Source of the DNA: Atopsyche davidsoni
Taxonomy: Eukaryota > Arthropoda > Insecta > Trichoptera > Hydrobiosidae
Direction of reading: 5' to 3'
Assembly (NCBI GenBank): GCA_022113835.1
Contig: JAILWY010000008.1
Location: forward strand, 488,001 to 552,000
Length of the DNA stretch: 64,000 nt
Within the stretch, counting starts at the first letter, position 1; every line of letters begins with the position of its first letter. Under the pieces are notes generated by a model. It had not been told where the DNA came from. It saw nothing but the letters and a program-made list of their open reading frames with translations, and ran no database searches. A program made the translations under genes and the position numbers. Below are positions 1-13,300 of the stretch, piece by piece.

Positions 1-1300
1 AAAAGCCGAAAACAAAAGATGAAACTGCAAAAAAGTTTACCTTTCAATAATCATCCATCATTTTTCATTAATTTAAAATACCAATTTACTCAAAATGAAA
101 TTTTTATATACATTTTTTTAGAGCTAGAGCTCAAATGTTTTTTTTTGTTTTCAGTTCCCACTTATTACGTATTTAATTCACTCATTGTTATGTCTTCTGG
201 AAGTGTGCCAAAGTATTCTGTACCTATTGTAATTAAAAAGGCAGATGGGATAAATCATCTATTATTTCCGGACTACTTGCGATGCTTAATATTTAAAGCT
301 AGTTAAAATTATGAAAAATGAAGTGCGATTGTTTTTGGATCGGTAAAAAGTTAGTCAAAATAAAATGCGGGGTTGATTCGAATCCGTAGTCACTTTTTTA
401 TTCCTTCGTTTACAGGAACGCGGGTTCGGAAATAATTCAGAGCTCATGCGTGCCTCGGCCACTTGCTCATGCCAATCGAGGCTGTTAATTGTATTTCATG
501 AACAAACAGGTAAAAGGGTATTCCAAAAAAATAAATAACAGTGGCCGACCTTTTTTTAAAAGTATTTTTTAAATTTTATTTTAACTCAAAAATCTTTAAA
601 ATTATATATTATAAATTATTATATAAGTATTATGTTGTGTTTTTCTCTAATGACCTTGTGTTTTTCTTTTGCACAATTTTCATTTTTACACATCATCATT
701 GTATTCTATTTGTTATTGTGATTTTATAAAGTTTATTCTGCACATATTATTTTTTTATTGCAAAAATATCTTTGATATATATTTTATACTTTTTAAGTGT
801 AAAAAAGCTGAATCAAACGTTTTTTTAAATTTATTTTTTAATTTTGCTGAACGTTTTTACAAAATATCTGAGAGCAATATTTACTGATAATTTTAAATTG
901 CCGGCAAAAAAATCTGTTCGCAATGAAAAACCCAATAACAGAATTCACGAAAAGCAAACACAGGCTGGCTTACAAGTTAAGCATCTTCAAAAACTTGGAG
1001 TATTTAATAAGACTCCAGAACAGCCCCTGTTTTATATTTGCATTTTCAGCCAATAGGAGAGGGCCCAATACTTCACAATAACCCCAATAGCCTCTCCGCT
1101 CCTGTGAACCCCCTTTGTTATGATCGTCTGAGAGGATGCGTCGGTAATTCTTCGAATTCTTCTCTTTGTGTTTCTTCCTGTTTCGTCAAGGAAACAGAAT
1201 GCTACCCCGTCCAAAAATACCACAAAAGTGTTTTCAATCGATTTCTGGGGATGTGAGAAGACAAATGAAATTTTATTCTTTTCGCGATGATTTCCAATTA
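1..1300. other. 5' flank or upstream intron, nothing recognised
   Basis: This AT-rich stretch has several short open frames (60-97 codons) without domain signatures or codon bias. I searched it by eye for a signal-peptide exon ending in phase 1 with a GT donor that could precede the exon at 2256. I found none that was convincing. Confidence 0.5.
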
Positions 1301-1323
1301 CATATATATATATATTTATGTAC

Positions 1324-1359
<36 letters not shown>

Positions 1360-1412
1360 ATATATATATATGCATATATATATATATTTTTTTTTTATAT
1401 ACATATATATAC
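1301..1412. repeat. (AT)n microsatellite with interruptions
   Basis: Alternating TA dinucleotides run through this stretch, interrupted by short T runs and TGCA/TACA steps. The low-complexity Ile-Tyr-rich frames on both strands here are by-products of the repeat. Confidence 0.9.
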
Positions 1413-1681
1413 ATTGATAAATTCAAAATTATTAATAATATAAAAACATGATTTTCTCTAAAGTAATCTTTAAAAATGCATTTTTTCTTAATAGATCTCA
1501 ATAAATTGCACGCTTTAGCTATTTTCAAATTGAAATCCGCTATTAATATTTGATTTTGAAAGTGATTTAAAGTAGTTTTTACTTTGAAGCTTGTGTAGTT
1601 ATGAATTTGCATCATTCAGAAAATCACAAATAGTTTCTGATAGATCGAGCAACTAAAATTGATTTGAGTGCCCATCGGTAA

Positions 1682-1689
1682 CTCTAGAG
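1682..1689. repeat. target-site duplication, left copy (CTCTAGAG)
   Basis: This 8-bp sequence is identical to 2111-2118 on the other side of the hAT element. The octamer is itself palindromic. Confidence 0.85.
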
Positions 1690-2110
1690 CATAGTTTCCC
1701 AAACTATTTAGTCCCGTCGACCCCTTGTCGAGGTTTCCTGTTTTTCGTCGACCCCCTGCCTAGTTAATATTGAATTTTTACAAATTCATCAACTTCAAAC
1801 ATTTTTGACATCTTATATGGGACAACTCACTTTCATAGGATTTACTGTACAGTGGGTTTAAAAATGAAAAAGTTAAAATACGCTTTAGGGCTTCGATTCG
1901 TCACAAAGTACATAGGTACAATCTGTGTTCGGTGCATAATGACATTTACGAAATGTCTAAATTTGGTGATGACCTGCTTAAATGGGATCCACTCTCGTAG
2001 ACCCCCATTTACAGTTCATGGACCCCCAATTTTATTTTTCGCTGTCATCGACCCCTTGCAGGAGAAAATCGACCCCTGGAGGTCGATATTGACCACTTTG
2101 GGAACCTCTG
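1690..2110. mobile_element. non-autonomous hAT-superfamily transposon (MITE), 421 bp
   Basis: The left end reads CATAGTTTCCCAAACT. The right end, read on the minus strand, is CAGAGGTTCCCAAAGT, so the termini are inverted repeats. The element is flanked on both sides by the identical 8-mer CTCTAGAG (1682-1689 and 2111-2118). An 8-bp duplication with a central TCTAGA fits the hAT nTCTAGAn preference. GTCGACC/TCGACCCC motifs recur near both ends as subterminal repeats. No transposase coding capacity is present. Superfamily assignment rests on the TIR start and the duplication. Confidence 0.85.
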
Positions 2111-2118
2111 CTCTAGAG
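2111..2118. repeat. target-site duplication, right copy (CTCTAGAG)
   Basis: Identical to 1682-1689. It lies 137 bp upstream of the first recognised beat-like exon. Confidence 0.85.
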
Positions 2119-2255
2119 CCACCCTAAGACGTAGAGTCAACCGAGTATTACAGCACTGGCCGTGAAGGATGTAAAGCACCGTCATCGCCACATGCTTCTT
2201 CCACGTGTCCCACGTGTCAGTCTTGCTGTAGCCTGACCGTGCTCCGTGTCTGCAG

Positions 2256-2464
2256 GTCTGGCCGCCGGCCTGAAGTCGCTGCGCATCTCCGTGCCGCCGG
2301 CCGTGCTGAGCGGCGAGCGCGCCACGCTGGCCTGCACTTACGACCTCGAGGGTGCGGCGCTCTACTCCACGCGCTGGTACCGCAACATGGTGGAGTTCTA
2401 CCGCTACGTGCCCAAGGAGGAGCCGCCCACGCGCGTCTTCCCGCGCTCCGGGATCATTGTCGAT
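2256..2464 (+). CDS. beat-like exon: first half of Ig domain 1
   Basis: The acceptor is TGCAG at 2251-2255 and the donor GTGAGT at 2465-2470. The exon opens with two bases of a split codon (phase 1) and ends in phase 0 after Asp. It encodes the A-D strand region of the first Ig domain. That includes the B-strand cysteine in LACTYDLEG, the core tryptophan in STRWYRN, and the Beat signature EFYRYVPKEEPPTRVFPRSG. It is strongly GC-rich against an AT-rich background, with C or G at most third codon positions. No initiator methionine belongs to it: the GTG frame before the acceptor is intronic. It is 145 bp downstream of the hAT insertion ending at 2110. Confidence 0.93.
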
Positions 2465-5400
2465 GTGAGTAACTTCACTTATCTACTTAATTATAAACTG
2501 CACAATCAAAGTAAACCATCCAATCGCGTCTTCCTACGCTTCAAAAACACTTGTAAGTGTGAGTAACTATCATTTTCATAAAAGGGGAATAGTTGTGGAC
2601 CGGAATGTGAGACTCGAGGTACACTAGCAGTTAAACGACTTCAACTGCGAATTTGGTTGAATACATACATTATTATACGTATCTGATAAAAAAACTACTT
2701 ATGGTATACACGGTTTTTCAATTCTAATACTTCTAATCCACAAAAAAAACATATGTGTCTATTTTGTGGATTGAACGTCAATCAAGTGGGTATTTATTTA
2801 CCTAAATAAGTATATTAATCTTGGGGTTATATACCTATCCAGGTATATTAATCAGGATTGGCCTGGGGACATTGGTTCATATGTATATTATGATTGTTAA
2901 AAATTCTCGCTAAGTTCCAGTGGCTCGTTAGCATAATTGGATAAAATACACCGGCCATGCAAGCTTGGGGATGTGAGTTCGAATCTCACACAAGTCACGA
3001 TAATATTTTTCTGAGCGTTTTTTTAATCATCATCTAAATCATTTTCAATGTGTGAAAAAATGTGCATAATCATATTAATTCTAGAAGTATAATTAATCCT
3101 TATTTAGTAAATTGTAAATGACATAGATTTTGTGGAATACCTGCGATATGACGACTTTTCCTATCTTTATAAATAAATTAAGAAACACTAACTCGCCCCT
3201 TAATAAATCCTCCAAAGGTAAAATTTCTTTGACAATTCAAAATTTTACTATTTTATTAAGAGATTAACAAGCCATATACAAAAACGTGAGGCCAAGGAAG
3301 TATTTTACTTGATGTACTTTATGTTACCGAATATTACTATTCGGGAATTTGCGCACGCTCTTAAGCTATTTGTAATTATTATTTGTGTAATGAATTTGTT
3401 TACTGAAAATAAATAATTTTGCAAACAGACTAAAATAAAATATATGTTGAAAAACTTATATTTTTTTTTGTTTATAAATTGCGTGTTAGTTAGTAAAATA
3501 ACGGTATAAACTTGAATTTAAAAAAAAACAGGAAAAAAACTCAACTTAATTAAAACATCATTCATTTATTAAATATACAATATTAAAGGCACTTCTTTTT
3601 ATCATTCAACACAAATAAATATGTATTAATCTAAAATTATCTTATAAAAATATATGCAAAAGATAATGTACTTGGGCTCTAAACAATATAAGAAGCGTAT
3701 TTAATTATTAACATAATTTAGGCTAAAAGTTGCAACCGTTAGCGAGGAACGGCTTTCTCAGATAAGATTGTATCTCTCCGCACTTGCCTCGGATAGTTAC
3801 GGCTGTAATATATTACTCCATACTTCTGGTATTATTGGCTAACTTTAGCCAAAATCAAGAGGGGTAATTTGCACTTAGGTTATAGTTCAATGAATCACTT
3901 GACTCTAAATTATCACAATCTTAACGATACAGAGTCATTGGCGTGTAATCTATGGTAGAAGTTCTTTTTGTAACCGAATCGTTAAAATTAGATATAAGCG
4001 GCAAATATACTTATTTTAGAACAATTTATCATAACCGTTTAATATTTTCAATTAATCAACTTTTTTTCATGTACCGTTTAGAATATTTAAATAATAAATG
4101 TTCTTATGAAACGACGGAAATAATTTTTTTTTACGACACCAGTCAAATTCGAACGCACACTTTATTTTATGGGCTGGTACTTTAACAAACATTTATCCAG
4201 TAACAAAAGTACATCGTTTTTTACGTTCATACGACGAGGTAAATTTTCGCTCAGTTACAGCGGCGGCGCGTGGACAAAAAAAAATATATTTATATTTTAT
4301 GAGGCTTTTTCTCGTCGTTTAATGTGTGAATCGATTATCAAAATATTGGACACAAATTTATTCCATAACTCGAGACATCAATACCTGTTAATAATACGAA
4401 AACTTATATTTATAAATCTAGAAAATGGATGAAAAAACATAAGAATTTATAATAATTTATTGACAGTATATTTACACACCAAAACTCATGCAAATAGTTG
4501 CTTACAAATTTTAAGTTGAATGGTTTAATAAAATAAAACAAATGCCTATATATATTAAAAATAATCAATTGCGAGTAAGTTTTGCATATTAACATGTGGG
4601 TTTTTGTACAAAATCTTAAAAAAAAAATGATATTGGACTGAAATATAATTTGATATCTTAGACTCGTTATGTATGAAAATACAAAGGCAATATTGTTTGC
4701 TTTAGTACACAAATAGATTTATAATCGTATGTAAATTGAGTAACATAAGGCAAACCAAAATACCAAACATGACCATATCAAAAACAAAACTTTATTATGT
4801 TGATAAAATGTGATAAACTCAAGTGAGTGAATTAAGTTAATACTTTTCAAAACGTGAATAACAATATAATGTCTCCGATATCTAAGATGATAAATCATGC
4901 CGATAACGAAATTCCACGTTGCTTAAATAAAAAAACACATATATAATTATTTTAAATAAATTGCTTTTGTGATTTATTTAAAATATTGAAATGAAAAGTA
5001 TCTTGTCAAAAGTATAAAATGCATATTTTATATTATTTATTATTGTTAGACTAGACAACGTAAAATAATATGATCAAATAAATCGTACGAAAATAAAATA
5101 GAAAGATGTTTGGATCCATTAATTTGGCAGAGTACTATAATTACATTAACTATTGCTGATAATACACAGCAGACAGCAGTAATAAATATTACGCAGGGGG
5201 ATGAAGGAGAAGCTCCTGAGTTATCTCGCGTCGTCATGATTTTCCCTTAAACATCGGAGATACGGAGCCAGTGCTATGTAAGGGATGGTACCCGTGCTTA
5301 ACAATAGCCATCGCTGACTTAATTTTCAGGAGATTTTACAGTCAACTACTTCCTGTCAAACGATGCGCCATGTTTTCTGTAGAGTCAGGATAACAGGAAA

Positions 5401-5743
5401 CTGTTTTATTCTGTGATGGTAATGGAAGGTAAGGAAATCACCTAAGTAGCATAAAGCTGAATAATATCTTTTGTGTTTGCTGATTTTAGTGGCCGCAAAT
5501 AACGGGCCATAATTCACTCAGACCTTATAAAACTCCTCGTTAAATTAAACCGTGTACATAAATCCTTGTTTAAGAATCAGAATCATTAATGATTTCAGCG
5601 ATAAATAGTCAAATATATATTGTATTTAACTGTGCATTGAATATAAACTCAAAAAAATATCAGATTAAAATATTTTAAATTTATGAAATACTAATTCAAT
5701 ATGTTTGACAAAATCAATCTTTCATAAGATAATGACAAGGTCT

Positions 5744-5808
<65 letters not shown>

Positions 5809-8800
5809 GTGATTAAGCACATTTTTTCACACATTGAAAACGATTAAAGAAAACTCTCAGAAAATATCATCGTGACTTGTGTGGGATTCGAACCCACATC
5901 CCCAAGCATATTGGTTCATATGTAGAATATGATTATTAAAAATTCTCACTAAATTGCAGTGGCTCGTTAGCATAGTTGGATAAATGCACCGGCCATGAAT
6001 GCTTGGGGATGTGGGTTCAAATCCCACACAAGTCACGATGATATTTTCTGAGAGTTTTCTTTAATCGTTTTCAATGTGTGAAAAAATGTGCTTAATCACA
6101 TAAACATACTAATACCTGCATGGGTAAATAAAAACGCATTCTGATTGACATTAATCTAACTTAATATAATATATATATATATCAGGGAATCGTTTATTAC
6201 TCTATTTATACATGAGATAAATTGCAGGCATTTTTTGGTTATTCCGTTTGATAGTAAAGTGTAACATCATTCGATGAATTGTGGTCAGAGGCTCGGGGCT
6301 GCGCTCTCTTCGCGGACTGCTCTCCACGGACTTCCTCCCGCGAATTTTCCTCTGCGGACTTCCTTTCTCGGACTTTCCTCCGCGGACTTCTCTCCGTGAC
6401 CGTCCGACGCGCGCAAGCGTATCAATAAAAAATAACTACAATGGGCGAAATAAAAAATAAGCGGCCGCTTTGTTATTCTCTCGACCTGGCCTTATCCCTC
6501 TCTTCTCCCCCATTAAAGATTTCCACTCGACGTTATGAAACGTCTTTAATTCGTAACGAAATAACTCTAAACCTGCAACAAGAAGTAACCGACTGAAATG
6601 TAGTGTTTTTCATTTGTTTTTGGGATGAAAAATATCCTGAATACTGCAAAAAAAAAATTAGGTCTGTCACTAATATTTATTAAATAAATTGCGAAGGCAA
6701 ACACTCTAACGCTGACTGGACTCGCTGAAAAACAATCAAATGCAAAACTAGCTTACAAAATTCTCTTGTGCGTTGAATTTTTAATCAAAGCGAAAAATAC
6801 ATCACTCGAACAATAGTAGGCAGCTCAAGCGAACACAACCTCCGATACGAGGCTGATGCTGTGAGAGCTTAAAATTAGAAATCTTGTTTGAATTAAACCA
6901 AAAAAAAAATATTTTATATCGTCAACATGTCGGTAGTCAGTAAACTTGGAGCGTGTATCTTCACGCATTTGAAAGACAGAACAATTGAGCCCAAGATGAA
7001 ACCTCATAAAACAGAATCAATAATGGAGAATAATAAAAAGTTCAGCATTCCAATGTGTTTTCTAATTAAATGGAGTTTTTTGTTCAGAAGATGCGTTCAA
7101 AAGTCGACAGCGTTCACCAAAAACAATTTAGCTCATTTATAATTTTTTTGTTTATTTAAATTGTTGTATATTTGTCTTATATTGAAATTAAATCAGTTAA
7201 AATTTTAAACCGCTGGAGGATGAGTGTAAGTGTGAATATCTTGTCTTATAGATTCCCAAAGTAATTAGTAGTAATAATAGGTTTTCTGTTAAATAATTAC
7301 AAAATCTTAATGTTAAAACTTAGTAAAGGCCTATATCAATGAATTAGCATTTTATAAATAATTTTAAAAAATACACAGCCTGTAGCTTTGATGTTCTCAT
7401 TTCGCAGCTAGTTTAAAATTTAAATTAGTTTAAGACCCCTTCTCATTTACTCCATAGTGACTCTTTCAGGGCGATTCGGGTAAATATTTATTTAGTTTAT
7501 ATTGAAAATGTGAATTTGCATGGCAGAGGAGTGATCGTGGGGGAGCCTGGGGAAGGTTGATACGGGGTAGGGGAGAGCGAGGTCAACTGGATTCTGAGCG
7601 ACGCGTGGACGCCTTTCGGAACAATCTCTTTTCTTTCAGGAATCAAATTTTAAATGAGTGTATTTGATTTTTGGGCACGTCTTTGCAAGCTTAATCTTGA
7701 CTGTCAACGCAATGGTTGTAATTTAAAAATAAATTAAAATTTATTTTACGGAAAAAGTACCATCGCTATCAAAAATTAATAAACTTTAAAACTCCATTTC
7801 AATTTTTTTTAATTATAAGTAGTATGTTTTTTGTTATTTTTAGTACCATTTTCTTGTTATACAATATAAGTTTTCAACAAGAAGCTATAAACTATTAAGA
7901 TAAAGCTTACTAAAATTGCCTCCTAAGCGTCATTGGTTGGACGTAGTTCCGCGTTTTTTTTTAAAGTTTGGACGGTTTGGACTCGTATCAGAGGCCATTT
8001 TTAGGAACGTGAAATTAATCATTATTGACATTCATCTCCAAAGGTGCCCTTAAAAGGATCAAAATGTCGGAATTTCCAAGCCAAAATACGGTACATCCGA
8101 TATATTTTTTTATAATAACAACATGCGCTAAAACCTACGGTTATGTTATTTGGCTGTAGTAATAGACAAAAACAGTTCAAATGAATATTTTTTTCTGGGG
8201 ATACGATGAGTTTTAATCACAGTGGGTAAAAGATACGATCTCAAACATAACGGTCGCTATCGCCTACTGGCCGTAGAGGAAACAAAGGCTGTGCAGTGTA
8301 ACATGGTCGGGCGCCGCGCTGACTGCCTTCAGAGGGACCAGAGCCTCCTCTCAATGGGGAGGTTTTATGCGGAGTAGCTTCTTCTAGCAGAGGAATTAAT
8401 AGATGTAATGCCAGATAGGCGAATTAAAGAGGGTATAAATAACTCGATTACGAAAACAGGCCAGCCTTTGGGGTTGCTTGGCCACGTGGTTTAGTAAGAC
8501 GGGTGCAATAAATTATTTAAGAAAATAAAGCTTCGTCACCACACAATATTTTTTTTTGATTATAGATATTGTAATTATGTATGTATATTTCAGTCGAACG
8601 ATTTACTCATGAAACAACTAGAAAAATATTTTTTTTTTACTTTTGAGACTCAACTGGGACTCAAAATCCCACTTGTCTGTTGCGACTTTGCACTACAGTC
8701 AATTCAAAGACACCAGTTTTAATTAATATAATAAATTTGAAGATATAGTTTTTAAATATTAATTCATATATTTTATGATAATTCAAAAATATATTTGACT

Positions 8801-10243
8801 TTAATTTTTTTTTTATTCTTAGTTAATATTCATATCAGAAGAAGCATTTGAGAAGCAATAGCGCTTTCAATAACAATTATTTGAATTGCACTCATCGTTT
8901 TCAGATTGTTTTTTTTAAGAATATTGGGCAGATAAAATTTTCTTGAAAATGGCTCGAGTATCAAACATGAATTAATGCCTAATATTACATTAAATAAAAT
9001 AAGTCCGATTAAAGAACGGTTGTTAAAGTCTTCGATCGACTTATTATGTGTCAGCATGTTAATATATGTACTTAAAAAAAAAATCCTGTGAAAAAGTGAA
9101 TATTCTTTTGCCCTTTTGAAGCTTCGTCAATTTTTATATTTTCTTTAATTTTTTAAAGCTTTGCATATAAATAGTTTTAGTAATGAAAATGAAAAGCAAA
9201 ATTTTTACTGTTTTCTTTTTATTATATTATCAATTTTAATACTGTAAATTAAAAAGATTATATTAGTTAAAAAATATGGTTAATAATATAAAATAGTTAG
9301 TACTCGTGAGAACAACAATCCTATCGATACTGAAATTTTATATTAAAATAATAGAACATCAAAAATACAAGAATCTGTTTTAACCCTCGATTGTGCGTTG
9401 CTTCCCATTAATTCGTTAATATCTGCGCTTTAATCTCCACACGGGCCGCAATCGCGACAAGCAAGTGCGCAGTTTCGAATTTAAATTTATCCGATCGGCA
9501 AATAATGAGACCGAGATGAGGTCCCAACAACACGGCGCGACGCCATGCCAGACCTGCGACGCACTGCCACTGGCAACCGACTGCGAACTGATTGCTGTGC
9601 TGAAACAAATATTCATTAAGGACTTAAATTTTCAGACGATAGCTTCAGGCTGAAAACCACTCGGTCGCCATCTCTCAACATTCTCGGAAAGGTTTTCTCG
9701 CTCCCGGACACCGATCTCGGAGTAGTCCGCCCTAATAACTTATATTTCACTTAGATTTCGAATTTTTAAAGATGGCCTTAGTAAATTTACAATAACAACG
9801 GCTGCCAAAACCAGTTAACACATTGAACAAAGAAAAATATTTTTAAATGTCGGAAGTGGGGCGCTCGCTTGCGGAACATCAAATTAGGTTTGAGTTGTTT
9901 CGAGTTAACATTTTAATATAACATGAATAAATGGCATTGGTTTTTTCAGTTGAAACATTCATCCACATATATTCTTATGACAACACAACAGATGTAAGGA
10001 GCATAATTAAATTTCTAAATAATTAGTATGTCAGATCTACCTTGATAATTTTAAGAAATCAGATTTTTTTTATTTGTAATAGTATTATTTCAAATCCGTT
10101 TACAATAAATTTTTGATTATATATTGTAATGAAGCTTGTCATTTTAATAATTTAAAATTTAAAAAAAATAAGTATGTGTAAATAAAATCTTTTCTAGATG
10201 TTTTGTTTTAATAGAATGCATGCTAGTAAATTATATGGAAATA

Positions 10244-10321
<78 letters not shown>

Positions 10322-13300
10322 TAAAATATATAAATTAAACTTATCGCAAACTGATGAAAAACTGAGTTAAAAGACTCACCCACTGCAACAACCGTAGGAG
10401 TGAGTCCAAATCCACCAGCATTCTGTCATATATTTTTAAAGGTCGTGTCGTTTCACAGCAGTGTCTTTAGCATTTAAGTTGAATATTCAACTGTTGGTTG
10501 AGATTGTCTCAAACCGTTTGATAATTGCTGCAAACAGCTCAGTCGCTCAATGTGGGTGCAGCTTCTAGAACACACGCCGGAACGCTCGTGGCCTCATTCC
10601 GATATCTTTATTGGGGATGATATTAAAGCGGGGTGCAAAATTCAACCCCCAGAGCTTTTGAAAACCTTATCGTATTGAATGACACTATTAAAATGTTAAC
10701 TCGTGAACTTTTCCTATATTCTGAAATATACACTAAAAGCTACAGAGTTGAACAAAGAAACATAATTTATTTAATATGATACTACGTTCGTTGAACTGTT
10801 GAGTATTTTTGTTCTTCAGCACTTAAGCAATGAGCAGACAGACTGGATTCAATTTCAATTAATACATTTTAGTTTACTGATGAAACCGAATTTTATGAAT
10901 TGGAAATTTTATCAAGGAAATATAAAAATACTTATATTTGTATTCTTAATAATTTCAATGTTATCATCAGTGTGATTTTTTATGTAATATTATTTTTATG
11001 TTGTTTCAACAAGTGGGAGACTTATTTTCTTTGATAATCCGATTTGAATTGAATGAATTTGAGGTTATTAGTTTTTTTTTTATTTTACTAGTATTAAATG
11101 TTTTCGATTAAAAAAATACCCAGAACAAGTTTTGAAGTGTGATAAAATTTAATTGTTTTTTACAGACTTTATTAAAAAACATTTATATTTACAATTCGCA
11201 GACAATGAGTGATGGATGGTCAAAATATTTTATGAATGTAGTGGTCCGCGACCCACGCTTTCGAAAGCTCGGTTGAACCGTTTATAAACCACCTCTAATC
11301 CGAGAGATTAACTCGGGAGCACGATTCTTATACGGGGCGCGAGTACCTAGCCTCACCTACCCGCTATTGAACCCCTACATCACCTATATTGGAGCCGGGG
11401 GCGGCACTAAATTATTGAAGATTAAATTATAGATAAAAAATATTCATTACAAACACTCTTGAGAGGGCAAAGCTTTTAAATTTTTTTGTTGAATCACACA
11501 TTCACACGCCGCGACATTACCGCTAAGGAATATCTATTTTATACCAAAATTTATTATTAATAATAATTATTTTTAAATTTATATTTTCCCATACTAAAAG
11601 GATTTACATTCTTAGATAATCGATTCTTACGGGATATGTCCAAATATATATTTTTTTTTACAATAATGTTGTAATTTGAAGCCACACTTCACGACTATCG
11701 CGGCTGGAACGTTTTATCCAATAAAGTTATAGTACTGTTATTCCTACGTAGAAATGTTTTTCAAGGTTGTTTCTTGTCGTTTTATTTTTAAAAATTCACC
11801 CGTAGATAGGCGATAGACCTTAAAACTAAGTGAACTTCAATCTCAGTTAATTGTTTCTATTTACAAGATGATTGGATATTTTAAAATTAAGTTTGATGTG
11901 ATAAAACAAAAAAATCCTTTAATAATGATTGGCAATACCTGCGAACATTTTTTTTATATTGTGAAATTAGAATCAAAAAATAGTATTTTTAAATAGGCAG
12001 GTATTTACCGAAAAGAAAAGCGACGTGTCAATTTTTTTTTTCTAGAATATGTTATTTAATATTTTTATTGAGTTTTAACGCTAAAAGTGGTGATGTAAAA
12101 ATAGAATTAATGATCAGCGAGGTTTGTGGAAAATTATAAAATTTAATATCATATTGTTTAAGGCTTTTCAGTATCATAGAAAATATTTGTGAGTTTCGAT
12201 TTTACATTACATCGCCTGTTGGGCTTCGTTAGTTTAGTAAGGTTTAACAGATTAGCGGAATAACCGCGTTTAGTATACAAATCGGCAAACACGAAAGGCT
12301 ATTGCGATTAATATCTCCATACTCTCGACTTAAAGCACGGTTAAACGACAAATTACTGAGAAGCGGAGTTATTTACAAACAAGTTATATTTGGCTTAGCA
12401 TCTATCTACTGTGCTAAACCAGAGCTTAAATTGTTTCATAGTTAACGGGTTAGTGCAATTTTGCTTACTTTTATTCTACAGAGGGAGACTTTTGGATGAC
12501 GACATATAGCTAAAAAGCAAGATGTGTATAAAAAAGTTATACTTAAATAAAATACTTTTGTGATTTTTCCACATGTATAATTTTATCGGTAATCGATTTC
12601 GTCAACCTTTTAAACATTTTGATAACGCCAACTATCAAACCCAGTTTGATAATGCCAACGTGAAAGGTTGGTGAAATCGGTCACCAATAAAATTAAACAC
12701 GTGAAAAATCACAGTACTCTCAGTCAAAAATTATATTAATAACGTCTTATGTGTTCGGTGAAAACAAAAAAAGCTTCTTTGAAAGGAGGCTTCATCCTTT
12801 TTAAAAGTTATACCTGAATATTTTTAACCTGAAGTCCGTATATAATTTTATAGAATTTAAAAAATAATAAGCTCATAAGGTCTTTGTCAGTTCGAAAAAA
12901 ATTCTGTACTGTATTTTTACTTTTGATTGAAATATTTCTTAGAGTTAATTGCTCTAGAAACATGTTTAAAGTGATAATCAAAATTATATGTTTGATAAAT
13001 TCACCATTTCGATCCATACAGGTTTATTGCGCTAACATAATGTATCTTTTGTGATTAAGACGTGAAACACCGATAAGAATCCTTTGAATATTTTTCCAGA
13101 GATAGTTAGATTTATTTTTATAAATATTTAAAGTTTATAGTATACATGTACAATATGCGCACAATTATGCAAAATATTTATTCGGCTGAAGTATAATACT
13201 TATACGGGTCCAATGTAAATAGGCCAATCGGTCAAATATATCACTTATATTTTTCTCTGTTGGAATAAATGCTCGTTTGGTATTCTCAGGTACCTTCAAT

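Noticed and set aside
1032..1615. Short frames as the missing signal-peptide exon
   Set aside because: None begins with a Met followed by a hydrophobic core and ends in phase 1 at a good GT donor.
9408..9653. Three overlapping open frames in intron 1
   Set aside because: Open on both strands at once, with no domain, no splice sites in suitable positions and no match to Beat structure.
11220..11400. GC-richer block considered as an rRNA fragment
   Set aside because: I could not match it to any conserved rRNA segment.
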